Shown one piece after another: positions 25,906-33,827 of a stretch of 64,000 nucleotides of DNA. The translations under genes and the position numbers were made by a program. The notes below the pieces were generated by a model. That model did not search any database and had not been told where the DNA came from. It saw only the letters and a program-made list of their open reading frames with translations. How positions within the stretch are numbered: the stretch's first letter is position 1; the number at the start of each line of letters is the position of its first letter. The stretch comes from Thalassobacterium maritimum (GTDB taxonomy: Bacteria; Verrucomicrobiota; Verrucomicrobiia; Opitutales; Coraliomargaritaceae). The stretch lies in the NCBI RefSeq assembly GCF_031127805.1, contig NZ_JARXHW010000006.1, positions 1-64,000 on the forward strand. Reading direction: 5' to 3'.

Positions 25906-26819
25906 CTAACAACCTAATTGACACGCTCTATTTTGATGAGGAAATCACATCACCGAGCACAATACTTTGGAGCAAGGTCGCAGTGATACGGGAGGCTTCC
26001 ATAATCGACCACGGCGGAGAGGTAACATCGAAAGTCGAGGTTGAAAAAAATGATGGCTCAATGAGCAAGGGAATCCTTCGAGGTGAATTATCAAAAGGAG
26101 ATCCAATCATAGTTTTGCCTAATGGCTCTGCGATACTTGGAACCGAGTTTTCATGGATAGCCCTCCGAGATGCTTTTGAAATTGCTTGCCCGATTGAAGA
26201 AGAGCTCGGTTTTTATGATACCTCTGGCACACCTCCAAGCCCCAAGGCTTACGAGACACTCATGGAGCTAGCTGACACCCTCCACACCCGTATTGAGCAC
26301 CATACACCGCACCCAGCGGGCGCGTATCTGCACGGAGCGTCTTTCGGAGGCAAGACAACTGCCAAGTGGCATTTCATTTTAAGATGGACGACCAATTACG
26401 TTTCAATCGAATTGCTAAACAAAAGACCAATCGACAAGGCCGTAGTGATTTGGGTGGAGGCCGACGAATTCGCAGAAAAAGCGAAAAATAAGGCCAAATT
26501 TGGGCAATCAATGGACTGGCTCAATGAGTTGTCAGAGGTGCCAATTCTGGCAATTGACGATCTCGACAAGCTGCAAATTTCAGAGTCCGTAGAGGTCGCA
26601 TTCTTCGGACTAATCAAGCGACGCATCGAAAGGAGGAAGTTTACAATTATTTCCTCAAATATGGAAGCCGCCCGATTCGTTAACCGATTCTCAATTGATA
26701 GGCGTCAACCGATTCTCAACCGGCTGCACAAATTCTATAAGCCGATCAAGTTTACACGGCAGACAAAGCAAGCAGAACCACAGCTCAGCACGGGAAAGCC
26801 GCCCCCCGCCCCGCTTTAA
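25899..26819 (+). CDS. DnaC/IstB-like AAA+ ATPase (helicase loader)
   Basis: This is a 306-residue ATPase. Residues 1-90 are an N-terminal domain of unknown type. The AAA+ core has a Walker A-like GASFGGKTT near residue 148, Walker B ILAIDDLDK near residue 215, a sensor I stretch IISSNME, and the arginine-rich segment FSIDRRQPILNRL, close to DnaC and IstB patterns. The Walker A is slightly unusual (SFGGKTT instead of GTGKTH). It should load a replicative helicase at an origin on the element or act as a partner of the upstream winged-helix protein. A TnsC/IstB transposition role is unlikely because no transposase is present. Confidence 0.78.
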   Translation: MVTNNLIDTLYFDEEITSPSTILWSKVAVIREASIIDHGGEVTSKVEVEKNDGSMSKGILRGELSKGDPIIVLPNGSAILGTEFSWIALRDAFEIACPIEEELGFYDTSGTPPSPKAYETLMELADTLHTRIEHHTPHPAGAYLHGASFGGKTTAKWHFILRWTTNYVSIELLNKRPIDKAVVIWVEADEFAEKAKNKAKFGQSMDWLNELSEVPILAIDDLDKLQISESVEVAFFGLIKRRIERRKFTIISSNMEAARFVNRFSIDRRQPILNRLHKFYKPIKFTRQTKQAEPQLSTGKPPPAPL

Positions 26820-26942
26820 GGATTCTTTTTTTTACTCTCAAAATTCAAATCGAGTCGGGCACACCCAACTCCTTGTTCTCGAAAACCAAAATTTCAAAAA
26901 TCGGCATTCCGCCGATCACTACCAACCAATAAAAGACAGCAC

Positions 26943-27542
26943 ATGAAAATACTACGCAGCAAAACCACTGAGCTTGCCGAGCTAGTCACGAAATACAACC
27001 AGCTTGCCGAAGTCGCGAACGTCGAACTTCCAAGCGCAGAAGACCATGCTCGCCAGCTCATAAAAGAGGAAGGGCTCAACCCAGCCGAGGCGATTCAGAA
27101 AGTCAAAGACCTAGCGGCAGGACACTTGCTTGCCGAGCTCGAATTGGAGCAAGTGCAAGAATCCATATTCGATCTTTGCATTGAATTGGAAACAGCCCTT
27201 TTGCCGATGCGGGAAAAACTGCACAAAACCGCCCAGGCCGCAACCGACGCCGCGTTGACTGAGTGGCATAAGCAATCATCGAAGTTGTTTGAGTCGGAAC
27301 AAACCAGACTAAAGGTGTTCGCAGCTACAACGCTGTTCAGCAAGTCACTTACTGCTTGGAAAGCTTGGGCCAGCATCCCTACAGTTTCAACTAGCCGAGG
27401 TGTTATTCGGTGGCACGTGGGCAATGTTGAAAGCGAGGTAAATATCTTCTCTCCCGGGCACTCTGAACAGGTTCGTCCACTCGTTCGACACATGCCGCAA
27501 TATGAGTTGCCTGCTTTGGTCAACACGCTGAAGGCGCTATGA
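26943..27542 (+). CDS. Hypothetical coiled-coil protein of the integrative element
   Basis: This is a 199-residue protein. Residues 1-120 are strongly helical with heptad-like spacing of Leu, Ala and Glu, giving a likely coiled coil. The last 60 residues look beta-rich (RGVIRWHVGNVESEVNIFSP). There is no signal peptide or membrane segment. The stop overlaps the start of a 31-residue membrane peptide in an ATGA. I do not recognise the family. A leader of 120 bp without a gene separates it from the ATPase gene. Confidence 0.65.
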   Translation: MKILRSKTTELAELVTKYNQLAEVANVELPSAEDHARQLIKEEGLNPAEAIQKVKDLAAGHLLAELELEQVQESIFDLCIELETALLPMREKLHKTAQAATDAALTEWHKQSSKLFESEQTRLKVFAATTLFSKSLTAWKAWASIPTVSTSRGVIRWHVGNVESEVNIFSPGHSEQVRPLVRHMPQYELPALVNTLKAL

Positions 27543-27634
27543 GCAGCTTAATTGCAGAGATTGCGCTCAGCCTACTTGGCATGATGACCGCCATTCTGAT
27601 ATTACTCGCCCAACTCAGCACCAGCACCGAGTAG
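27539..27634 (+). CDS. 31-residue single-span membrane peptide
   Basis: The ATG at 27539 overlaps the upstream stop in an ATGA, and the frame ends with TAG at 27632-27634. The peptide is almost wholly a hydrophobic helix (IALSLLGMMTAILILLA) with short polar ends. A strong terminator follows 16 bp later, so the frame is the last of its transcript. Such peptides can be holin-like, toxin-like or regulatory; the sequence does not decide. It was found by reading the junction, as it is very short. Confidence 0.5.
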   Translation: MSSLIAEIALSLLGMMTAILILLAQLSTSTE

Positions 27635-27650
27635 CTTTTTCGTCCGTTCG

Positions 27651-27684
27651 GCGGTCTCTCAGAAATGGGAGGCCGCTTTTTTTT
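27651..27684 (+). terminator. Rho-independent terminator of the element's gene block
   Basis: An 8-bp stem (GCGGTCTC with GAGGCCGC, one G-T pair) encloses a 10-nt loop and is followed by eight T. It ends transcription of the 26943-27634 genes. The following stretch to 27873 holds no gene; it contains three AGGCA units in GCAGGCAAGCAGGCAGGCA (27739-27757), which might be iteron-like. Confidence 0.85.
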
Positions 27685-27873
27685 GTTCCGTATGCAGGCC
27701 GATAGCAAAAGACCAGCGGGAGCAAGACGGGAACGCCCGCAGGCAAGCAGGCAGGCATAGTCTCAATGACAGCCAAATGCCACCGCAACCCGCACTAAAG
27801 CCGATGCAAAACGACTGCACTACTGTTCACATTATTGCCGACATAGGCATTCATAATCTTAATGACTAATAAG

Positions 27874-27900
27874 GCAGGTATGTAAGCAGTATGTAAGAAA
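27874..27900 (+). promoter_or_regulatory. Right arm-type integrase binding repeat
   Basis: These 27 bp match 23037-23063 with a single T/C difference, in the same orientation, and hold two TATGTAAG units. The site lies about 70 bp inside the right attachment repeat, as the left one lies about 90 bp inside the left. Together they fit an integrase complex bridging arm and core sites. Confidence 0.7.
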
Positions 27901-27931
27901 CAGCCATTCCAACCACCAATTCAGAGCATAA

Positions 27932-27963
27932 AAGAGCCTCAAGTGCTTGCACTTAAGGCTCTT
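27932..27963 (-). terminator. Terminator of tRNA-Gly
   Basis: A 15-bp stem with one mismatch (AAGAGCCTCAAGTGC with GCACTTAAGGCTCTT) and a 2-nt loop lies just downstream of the tRNA on the minus strand and is followed there by TTTT. It lies inside the element, so the element supplies the terminator of the rebuilt tRNA gene. Confidence 0.7.
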
Positions 27964-27971
27964 ATATCGAA

Positions 27972-28046
<75 letters not shown>

Positions 28047-28247
28047 GTGGATTGAAGGTTCGGAAGATGTCGATACTCATGCCTATGGGTCAAGTAGGAA
28101 TTGATAGAATCTGGAAAAAAGTGCTTTTTTAAGAACGACCGTGACAAACACGATTGAAGACATAGGTTCTATGCTTTCAAATTAAAGTGATTAGGCATGC
28201 GCCTACATTGGAATGTGCCCAATCCCTCCCCAGTTATCATACATCTA

Positions 28248-29168
28248 ATGAAAAAAATACGTCTAGGAACGATCGCCCTATTACTCTGCTTGACGCTCAG
28301 CTTGACCGCCGAGACCATCCAAATCCTTGGAGTGGGTAACAGCTTCACCGTAAACTCGCAGAAGTATCTGCCGCAAATTATTGCATCCGATCCGGAGGTG
28401 GATGCTGTCGTGGCCTGCGCATACATCGGAGGCTGTCCCTTGGATAAGCACATGAGCTTGGCAAAGGCCCATGAAGCGAATTCTGAGGAAGGTGCTAAAT
28501 ATACTTACAAAATCGACGGCAAAGATGCGGCTCGCAATGTCTCACTCAAGCATATGCTGCAGGACCGCGAATGGGACTATATCACCATCCAGCAAGTCAG
28601 CACCAAGAGCTATAAGATCGATAGTTATTACCCCCATGCGAAGGACTTGATCGACTATATCAAAAAATACGCACCTCAGGCAGAGATTATCGTGCATGAA
28701 ACTTGGTCGCATAGTGTCGACAGTTATCGGGCAACTGACTGGGGCCTCGATCCACGTGAAATGTATGCCAAACTTCACGCGGCCTATAATCAAATCGCCG
28801 AGGAATATGGCCTACGCATCATCCCGGTGGGCACCGCCTTTGAAAATGCCCGCAAGACTGAAATGTGGCATTACGAGCCGACTAGCATCGATCTCAACAG
28901 CCTGAGCTATCCAGAAGACAAGGCGAATCTGCCTGACGAAAGCAAAAGTATGAACCGCATTTTCTATTGGAAAAAAGACAAAGAAGACAATTGGTCCGTC
29001 AAAACTGATGGCTTCCACGCGGGGCGTAATGGCGAATACCTGGGAGGCTTGATGTGGTATCAATTTTTCTTCGAAAAGGACCCACGTGAAATTACTTACA
29101 AGCCTGAGAAAATGACAGAGGCACAAGCCGCATCACTACGTCAGATTGCCCACGACACAATTCAATAA
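28248..29168 (+). CDS. Secreted DUF4886 (SGNH-hydrolase-like) protein
   Basis: This is a 306-residue exported protein. The ATG at 28248 gives a clean signal peptide (MKKIRLGTIALLLCLTLSLTA); the frame is open further upstream but that part is not signal-like. The mature part starts with IQILGVGNSFTVNSQKYLP, where GNSFT is the first block of the DUF4886/SGNH fold, and has QQVSTKS, a VHETWSHS block and a late DGFHAG that may carry the catalytic Asp-x-x-His. Proteins of this family are putative carbohydrate esterases or lipases; substrate unknown. It stands alone between tRNA-Gly and the next gene. Confidence 0.8.
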   Translation: MKKIRLGTIALLLCLTLSLTAETIQILGVGNSFTVNSQKYLPQIIASDPEVDAVVACAYIGGCPLDKHMSLAKAHEANSEEGAKYTYKIDGKDAARNVSLKHMLQDREWDYITIQQVSTKSYKIDSYYPHAKDLIDYIKKYAPQAEIIVHETWSHSVDSYRATDWGLDPREMYAKLHAAYNQIAEEYGLRIIPVGTAFENARKTEMWHYEPTSIDLNSLSYPEDKANLPDESKSMNRIFYWKKDKEDNWSVKTDGFHAGRNGEYLGGLMWYQFFFEKDPREITYKPEKMTEAQAASLRQIAHDTIQ

Positions 29169-29213
29169 GGACGGCACCTGCCAGTCGCGGCGCCGGTGAA
29201 GTGTCCGTTAAAT

Positions 29214-31352
29214 ATGAATATAATCCCGAGCTTTAACGGAACACACTCTTGGAACTTCACCCGCCGCGGCGGCATTTTTCAAGTTCAGATCGATACAGTC
29301 GAAGACTTGCGTGCGCTGAGTACTCTTGATCCCAAACTCTGGGTCGCACTTAGCTGCCCTGTCAACGATCTCGAAATTGATCCACGCACATTGTCCTTAA
29401 TCGACCACGATGCCGACAGTCGTGTCCGTATTGAGGAAATGCTCACTGCCGTGGATTGGACTTTAGCACGTCTGTCACACCCGGAGTCACTCTTCGCTGG
29501 TGGTGACTTGCCACTGGCGGCAATCAATTGTGAGGATGCTGAGGGGGAGAAACTACTGGCTTCCGCCAAGCGCATCTTAGCAAATATGGGCGCGCCGGAG
29601 GCCACATCGATTTCGGTCGAGCAAGCCGCAAATACCGAACAGATCTATGGCAAGTCTCGCCTGAATGGAGATGGTGTAATCGCCAAAGACGCCAGCGGCG
29701 ACCCCGAACTACAGACATTGATCGGCGAGATCATGGACTGCTTGGGAGCGGAAATCGACCGCAGCGGCGAGCCCGGTATCACGAAGGCGAAACTCGATGC
29801 CTTTTTTGATCAAATGCAGCGCTACGAAAGTTGGTGGCGACAAGGTGAAATCGACACCACTCAGGGCGAAGATGTCTTTCCGCTCGGTGACGCCACGCCT
29901 GATGCTTTCAAACATTTCATCGCAGTCGAGCAGAAGATCGATGATTTTTTTGCGCGTTGCCAACTGGCCGCCTTCGACGCCCGCGCCGAGGCACCTCTCA
30001 ATCCTGGAGTGGCTCTGTATTCTGAAATCGCCGACAGTGATTTTTCACAGCCTCGTAAAGATATCGAAGCTTTACCGCTCGCCAGGATTTCGCCGAGCTC
30101 AACCGTGCCCATTCTCGAGGGGATCAACCCAGAATGGCGCGCCCGCATGCTCAGCCTGTGTGAAAAAGTGATTCGCCCGCTCGGCATAGGCCCCGGCGAT
30201 TCTTTAGAGATCGATGAGTGGCAAGCGGTTAAAGCACGCTTTGAAGCCTATCGGCTTTGGCGACAGTCGAAACCCTCTACCGGCATAGAAAAGCTAAAAA
30301 TCAAACGAGTGCGCGCCCTACTCGCCTCGGACTTGCGGGACAAAATTAATGCCTTACTAGAGGAAGACGCACGCTTAGCCCCCGAAATGAAAGCAATCGA
30401 TAGTGTAGAAAAATTGGCCCGCTATCACCGTGATTTAATTGTATTGCTACAAAATTTCGTTAATTTCAAACAGTTCTACGACGAGCAAGTGTCTGCAATT
30501 TTTCAAGCGGGCGAGCTTTATCTGGATGGGCGGGAGTGCCAGCTCTGTCTACGCGTTGGCGACCCGACTAAACACGCAGTGTTGGCGACGCTCTCGCGCG
30601 CTTTTGTCGCCTACTGTGAGTGTCGGCGTCAGGACTCACCGACCAAATTCTACATTGCCGCCGTCTTTTCTGCCGGTGACTCCTCGAACCTAATCGTAGG
30701 TCGCAATGGGGTCTTTCGCGATCGCAAGGGTCTCCTGTGGGACACGACGATAGTACGCCTGATCGAAAACCCGATCAGCATCCACGAAGCCTTCTTGATG
30801 CCCTATGTTCGCATCGGCCGCTTCATCGGAGAGAAAATTGAGAAATGGGCCGTAACTCGCGATAAGGCGATGCAGAAACAAATGGAAACCGGAGTGGATT
30901 CCGTAGGTGATCCTAAAGCGACTGAAACCAGTGCGAATGGCCCCGCAATCGGGGGACTTGCGGCCATGCTAGCAGCTGGCGGGATCGCGCTCGGCGCTGT
31001 TGGAGCCGGCCTGGCCTCCCTCTTTAATACCATGAAAGCGCTGACATGGTGGGAGCTGCCCTTGGTTGTTTTAGGCGTAATTTTAATGATCTCACTACCT
31101 TCGATGGTGATTGCGTGGCTAAAATTGCGCAAGCGCACCCTCGCCCCCTTGCTGGACGCATCTGGCTGGGCCGTCAATGGGCGCACCCTAATATCAGCTA
31201 AACTCGGACGTGTATTAACCAAACGAGCAAGCTTACCACTGAGTTCACATTGTAAATTTGATGAACGAAGTGGCGTGCGCAACGGTCTTTGGGCAGCTCT
31301 GGGGCTAACACTGCTAGCGACAATCGTCGTATGGCTCTACCTAATGTTCTAG
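29214..31352 (+). CDS. Large membrane protein with an EF-hand-like motif, function unknown
   Basis: This is a protein of about 712 residues that I do not recognise. A stretch near residue 64 (DHDADSRVRIEE) fits a calcium-binding EF-hand loop with Asp at 1, 3 and 5 and Glu at 12, and LNGDGVIAKDA may be a second weaker one. The bulk is soluble and helical. Near the C-terminus are three hydrophobic segments (a Gly/Ala-rich one, one around LPLVVLGVILMISLPSMVIA, and LTLLATIVVWLYL at the end). So it is probably an inner-membrane protein with a large cytoplasmic part. I prefer the ATG at 29214; a GTG at 29196 in frame is possible. Confidence 0.75.
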   Translation: MNIIPSFNGTHSWNFTRRGGIFQVQIDTVEDLRALSTLDPKLWVALSCPVNDLEIDPRTLSLIDHDADSRVRIEEMLTAVDWTLARLSHPESLFAGGDLPLAAINCEDAEGEKLLASAKRILANMGAPEATSISVEQAANTEQIYGKSRLNGDGVIAKDASGDPELQTLIGEIMDCLGAEIDRSGEPGITKAKLDAFFDQMQRYESWWRQGEIDTTQGEDVFPLGDATPDAFKHFIAVEQKIDDFFARCQLAAFDARAEAPLNPGVALYSEIADSDFSQPRKDIEALPLARISPSSTVPILEGINPEWRARMLSLCEKVIRPLGIGPGDSLEIDEWQAVKARFEAYRLWRQSKPSTGIEKLKIKRVRALLASDLRDKINALLEEDARLAPEMKAIDSVEKLARYHRDLIVLLQNFVNFKQFYDEQVSAIFQAGELYLDGRECQLCLRVGDPTKHAVLATLSRAFVAYCECRRQDSPTKFYIAAVFSAGDSSNLIVGRNGVFRDRKGLLWDTTIVRLIENPISIHEAFLMPYVRIGRFIGEKIEKWAVTRDKAMQKQMETGVDSVGDPKATETSANGPAIGGLAAMLAAGGIALGAVGAGLASLFNTMKALTWWELPLVVLGVILMISLPSMVIAWLKLRKRTLAPLLDASGWAVNGRTLISAKLGRVLTKRASLPLSSHCKFDERSGVRNGLWAALGLTLLATIVVWLYLMF

Positions 31353-31466
31353 GCTTGGCAACCAGATGTTACTTAGGTCTCGGGCAGATCCCATTTGCCC
31401 GTCTAAGGTTAAAAAAAATAGAGATTAAGCTAAAATGCGCGGCCTGTGCCTGACCAGTCACCAGAT

Positions 31467-32474
31467 TCAAAGCATTCGCTCTTTAGCTTCGCGTCGTATG
31501 GTCTGCGGTGGCCGTCCAAGTAAACGTATGAAAGAACGGCGCATCCTTTCTAGGTCCATAAAACCCGAAACTTGAGCAATTTCCTCTAACGACTGCGAGT
31601 AATGATTTTCTATTAAAACTTGAGCCGATCGCACACGTAATAATTCGATCGCCTTAGCAGGCGTTTGACCTGTTTCTGCGCGAAATACACGCGCAAATTG
31701 ACGGGGACTTAGAGAAGCCACTGTGGCCAAGGCTTCGACACTTAAGTCTTGGTCGAGATGTGCACGCGCGTAATTGATCACTAGGCTCATGCGTTCTGAG
31801 CGAGCTTGCGTCTGTAGCAATTCCGAATACTGAGACTGCCCCCCTGGGCGTCGTAGATAGACAACTAAATCTTGAGCGACTAAACGAGCAATGCTTTCGC
31901 CAAAGTCATCTTCCACCAGAGCCAGTGCCAAATCGATACCACTGGATATGCCTGCAGAGCTCCAAACCTGTCCGTCTCTCAGATAAATTCGTTCAGGATC
32001 GAGGATGACTTTAGGATATTGCTGTCGAAACGCCTCTACGAAGCGCCAATGAGTGGTCACTTTTCGCCCATCTAATAAACCTGCTGAAGCCAACAAGAAG
32101 GCACCCGTGCACACGCTCACGATACGATTCGCATCAACCGCTGCACCACGCAGCGCGTTCAAAGTATCTGAACAGTCGCACACGGCTGCCATTTCATCGC
32201 TACCGGTAACAATCAAGGTGTCCGTAGGACTTCCATTCATACGCTTGGAATCCAAGGACAGGCCATTGGAACAAGGAATTTGCCCACCTGACAATGAAAC
32301 TGTTTCCAGTTCATAAGCACGCGCACCATGTTGTTGCGCGATCTCAAATACTGCGAGAGGCCCCGCGAGATCGAGCATTTGTATACCCGGAAAAATGAAA
32401 AATCGAACTTTGATAATTGAAGAAGCTCCTAAATGTGACGACTGCTTATCAAGCAGCGTTAGTGATGCCGTCAT
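31467..32474 (-). CDS. GlxA-type transcriptional regulator (DJ-1/PfpI domain plus AraC HTH)
   Basis: This is a 335-residue regulator. Residues 20-200 are a DJ-1/PfpI-like amidase fold (VRFFIFPGIQMLDLAGPLAV, then a nucleophile-elbow-like SVCTGAFLLA with Cys, and THWRFVEAF). Residues 225-330 form two AraC helix-turn-helix units (LSVEALATVASLSPRQFARV and SLEEIAQVSGFMDLERMRRS). This is the usual GlxA arrangement. These proteins control catabolic or amine-utilisation genes, but no target is evident here. The gene is alone on its strand and is followed by no obvious terminator. Confidence 0.88.
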   Translation of the reverse strand: MTASLTLLDKQSSHLGASSIIKVRFFIFPGIQMLDLAGPLAVFEIAQQHGARAYELETVSLSGGQIPCSNGLSLDSKRMNGSPTDTLIVTGSDEMAAVCDCSDTLNALRGAAVDANRIVSVCTGAFLLASAGLLDGRKVTTHWRFVEAFRQQYPKVILDPERIYLRDGQVWSSAGISSGIDLALALVEDDFGESIARLVAQDLVVYLRRPGGQSQYSELLQTQARSERMSLVINYARAHLDQDLSVEALATVASLSPRQFARVFRAETGQTPAKAIELLRVRSAQVLIENHYSQSLEEIAQVSGFMDLERMRRSFIRLLGRPPQTIRREAKERML

Positions 32475-32496
32475 ACTGCGTCAACCACCAAGGCGA

Positions 32497-32928
32497 TCAA
32501 CGTAGCGAGGCTGTTTCCAACTGCGTAAAACGGATCGCCTCCCCTGTGACGTGTTTTTTGTCCGATGAAAACAGTACGCCGAAATCACTACCGCCCCCGA
32601 CACTAAAGTCAGGCGTCGAAGAGGAAGAGTAATCTTTGATGACGATCGCTTCAGCCCCCATCAATGCCGCCTGTTTCTTTAACGCAGTCAATGCCGCCTG
32701 GCTCGCATGCTCGGCCTTGCGCAAATACCCCTTCGGAGCAGATGCCTCTACGAGTCCTAAAGTCTCATAATGAAGAGGATAACTGGTCAAAAGCTTCACT
32801 TGCAGCGGATTTGTCGCCTCATATTGCTGCGTTCCCGTGCGTATGGCGCTGCTGGTCGAGCAAGCGCTCCCGATTAGGAGCCAGCTAATAGTGAGTAGGA
32901 CTGAGGAGGTGATTATTCTAGATTTCAT
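32497..32928 (-). CDS. Putative lipoprotein
   Basis: This is a 143-residue exported protein. The N-terminus has a basic start, a hydrophobic core and a lipobox-like GSAC with C23 as the likely lipid-bearing residue. The mature part has a conserved-looking YETLGLVEA and a segment with AHASQAALTALKKQA-like helix followed by GAEAIVIKDY, which resembles small YbjQ-like or DUF4156-like lipoprotein folds. It ends in a serine/glycine-rich tail. Function unknown. Confidence 0.65.
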   Translation of the reverse strand: MKSRIITSSVLLTISWLLIGSACSTSSAIRTGTQQYEATNPLQVKLLTSYPLHYETLGLVEASAPKGYLRKAEHASQAALTALKKQAALMGAEAIVIKDYSSSSTPDFSVGGGSDFGVLFSSDKKHVTGEAIRFTQLETASLR

Positions 32929-33057
32929 AGTATGTGTGAATGATGCTACACAGCATAGCAGATCCGCCTATTAACTCCATGTCACAGAAACCTCGAATCC
33001 TGCCATGCGCCACTCGATTCAGTCGCGCAGAGAGCAATCTCCGGCCCAGCGCCTCGC

Positions 33058-33651
33058 TCACGCCAAGGCTTGCTGTACCAAGCGCGTCGCATGCTCGGAC
33101 AACGGCAACCGAAGCGCGGCGGCATGCCCGCGCTCACTCATTTTCGCCCAAGTTTTTTGTAAGATGCGGATGATTTTGTCTTCTTCCCACTGGCTCAGAT
33201 ACGACTCAAACTGTGTTTCAAGAAAGACCAAGCAGAGCGCATCTTCGATTTGTTGCACGTCCTGGTTCGACTTCAGGCCTTCTTTCAGGTTGATGGTAGT
33301 GACAGCCTGGACCGTGGCATCCTCATAGCCGTGAGCTCGTAGCAGTTCGGCGCTCTTTTGTGCATGCCATTTTTTTAAGTCGCTACGCCATCTCAGATAG
33401 CCTTTGCGGCCTTCGGGATAGTCACCGCGCGGCATTTCCCAACGACACAAGTGCTGACAGCGCGCCGCCAAATGTACTGCTTCGCTGGCATTTGGGTAAA
33501 GAGCGTCCACCCAGCGTGTCATTGCCAATGCATCGTGGAGCTCCTTTGGCATCGGCCCTCCCTCTGATGCGAGCACATCCGGATCCTGACTGTTAAGCGA
33601 ATCAAATGCTGCGATGGTTTCTATAAAACGCGACTCTTCTTTAAAATGCAT
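33058..33651 (-). CDS. DUF4202 family protein
   Basis: This is a 197-residue cytosolic protein. The ATG at 33651 gives MHFKEESRFIETIAAFDSLN, the usual beginning; the frame is open to 33840 but that part is not family-like and would overlap the divergent kinase gene. Family features are HDALAMTRWVDALYP, a histidine-rich LAARCQHLCRWEMPRGDYP, and WHAQKSAELL. The His residues suggest an HD-domain-like metal site, but the function of DUF4202 is not known. It is divergent from the histidine kinase. Confidence 0.8.
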   Translation of the reverse strand: MHFKEESRFIETIAAFDSLNSQDPDVLASEGGPMPKELHDALAMTRWVDALYPNASEAVHLAARCQHLCRWEMPRGDYPEGRKGYLRWRSDLKKWHAQKSAELLRAHGYEDATVQAVTTINLKEGLKSNQDVQQIEDALCLVFLETQFESYLSQWEEDKIIRILQKTWAKMSERGHAAALRLPLSEHATRLVQQALA

Positions 33652-33827
33652 ACCCCCAATTGACTGCAGCAGAGGCGGCGACAAGTCACACCTAAAAAAC
33701 ATTATCATGCATAGATATGGAACGAAAAATGCGACTCGTCGGTGAATATAACAGTTGAAAGATTCATATATCTGAATAAACGACCCAATCATATTCATGG
33801 GCAAACGCCCCTTCAATTCTACCAAAC

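Noticed and set aside
25899..26819. Transposition helper (IstB)
   Set aside because: There is no IstA-type transposase and no terminal inverted repeat was seen; the integrase, att sites and winged-helix partner fit a replication role.
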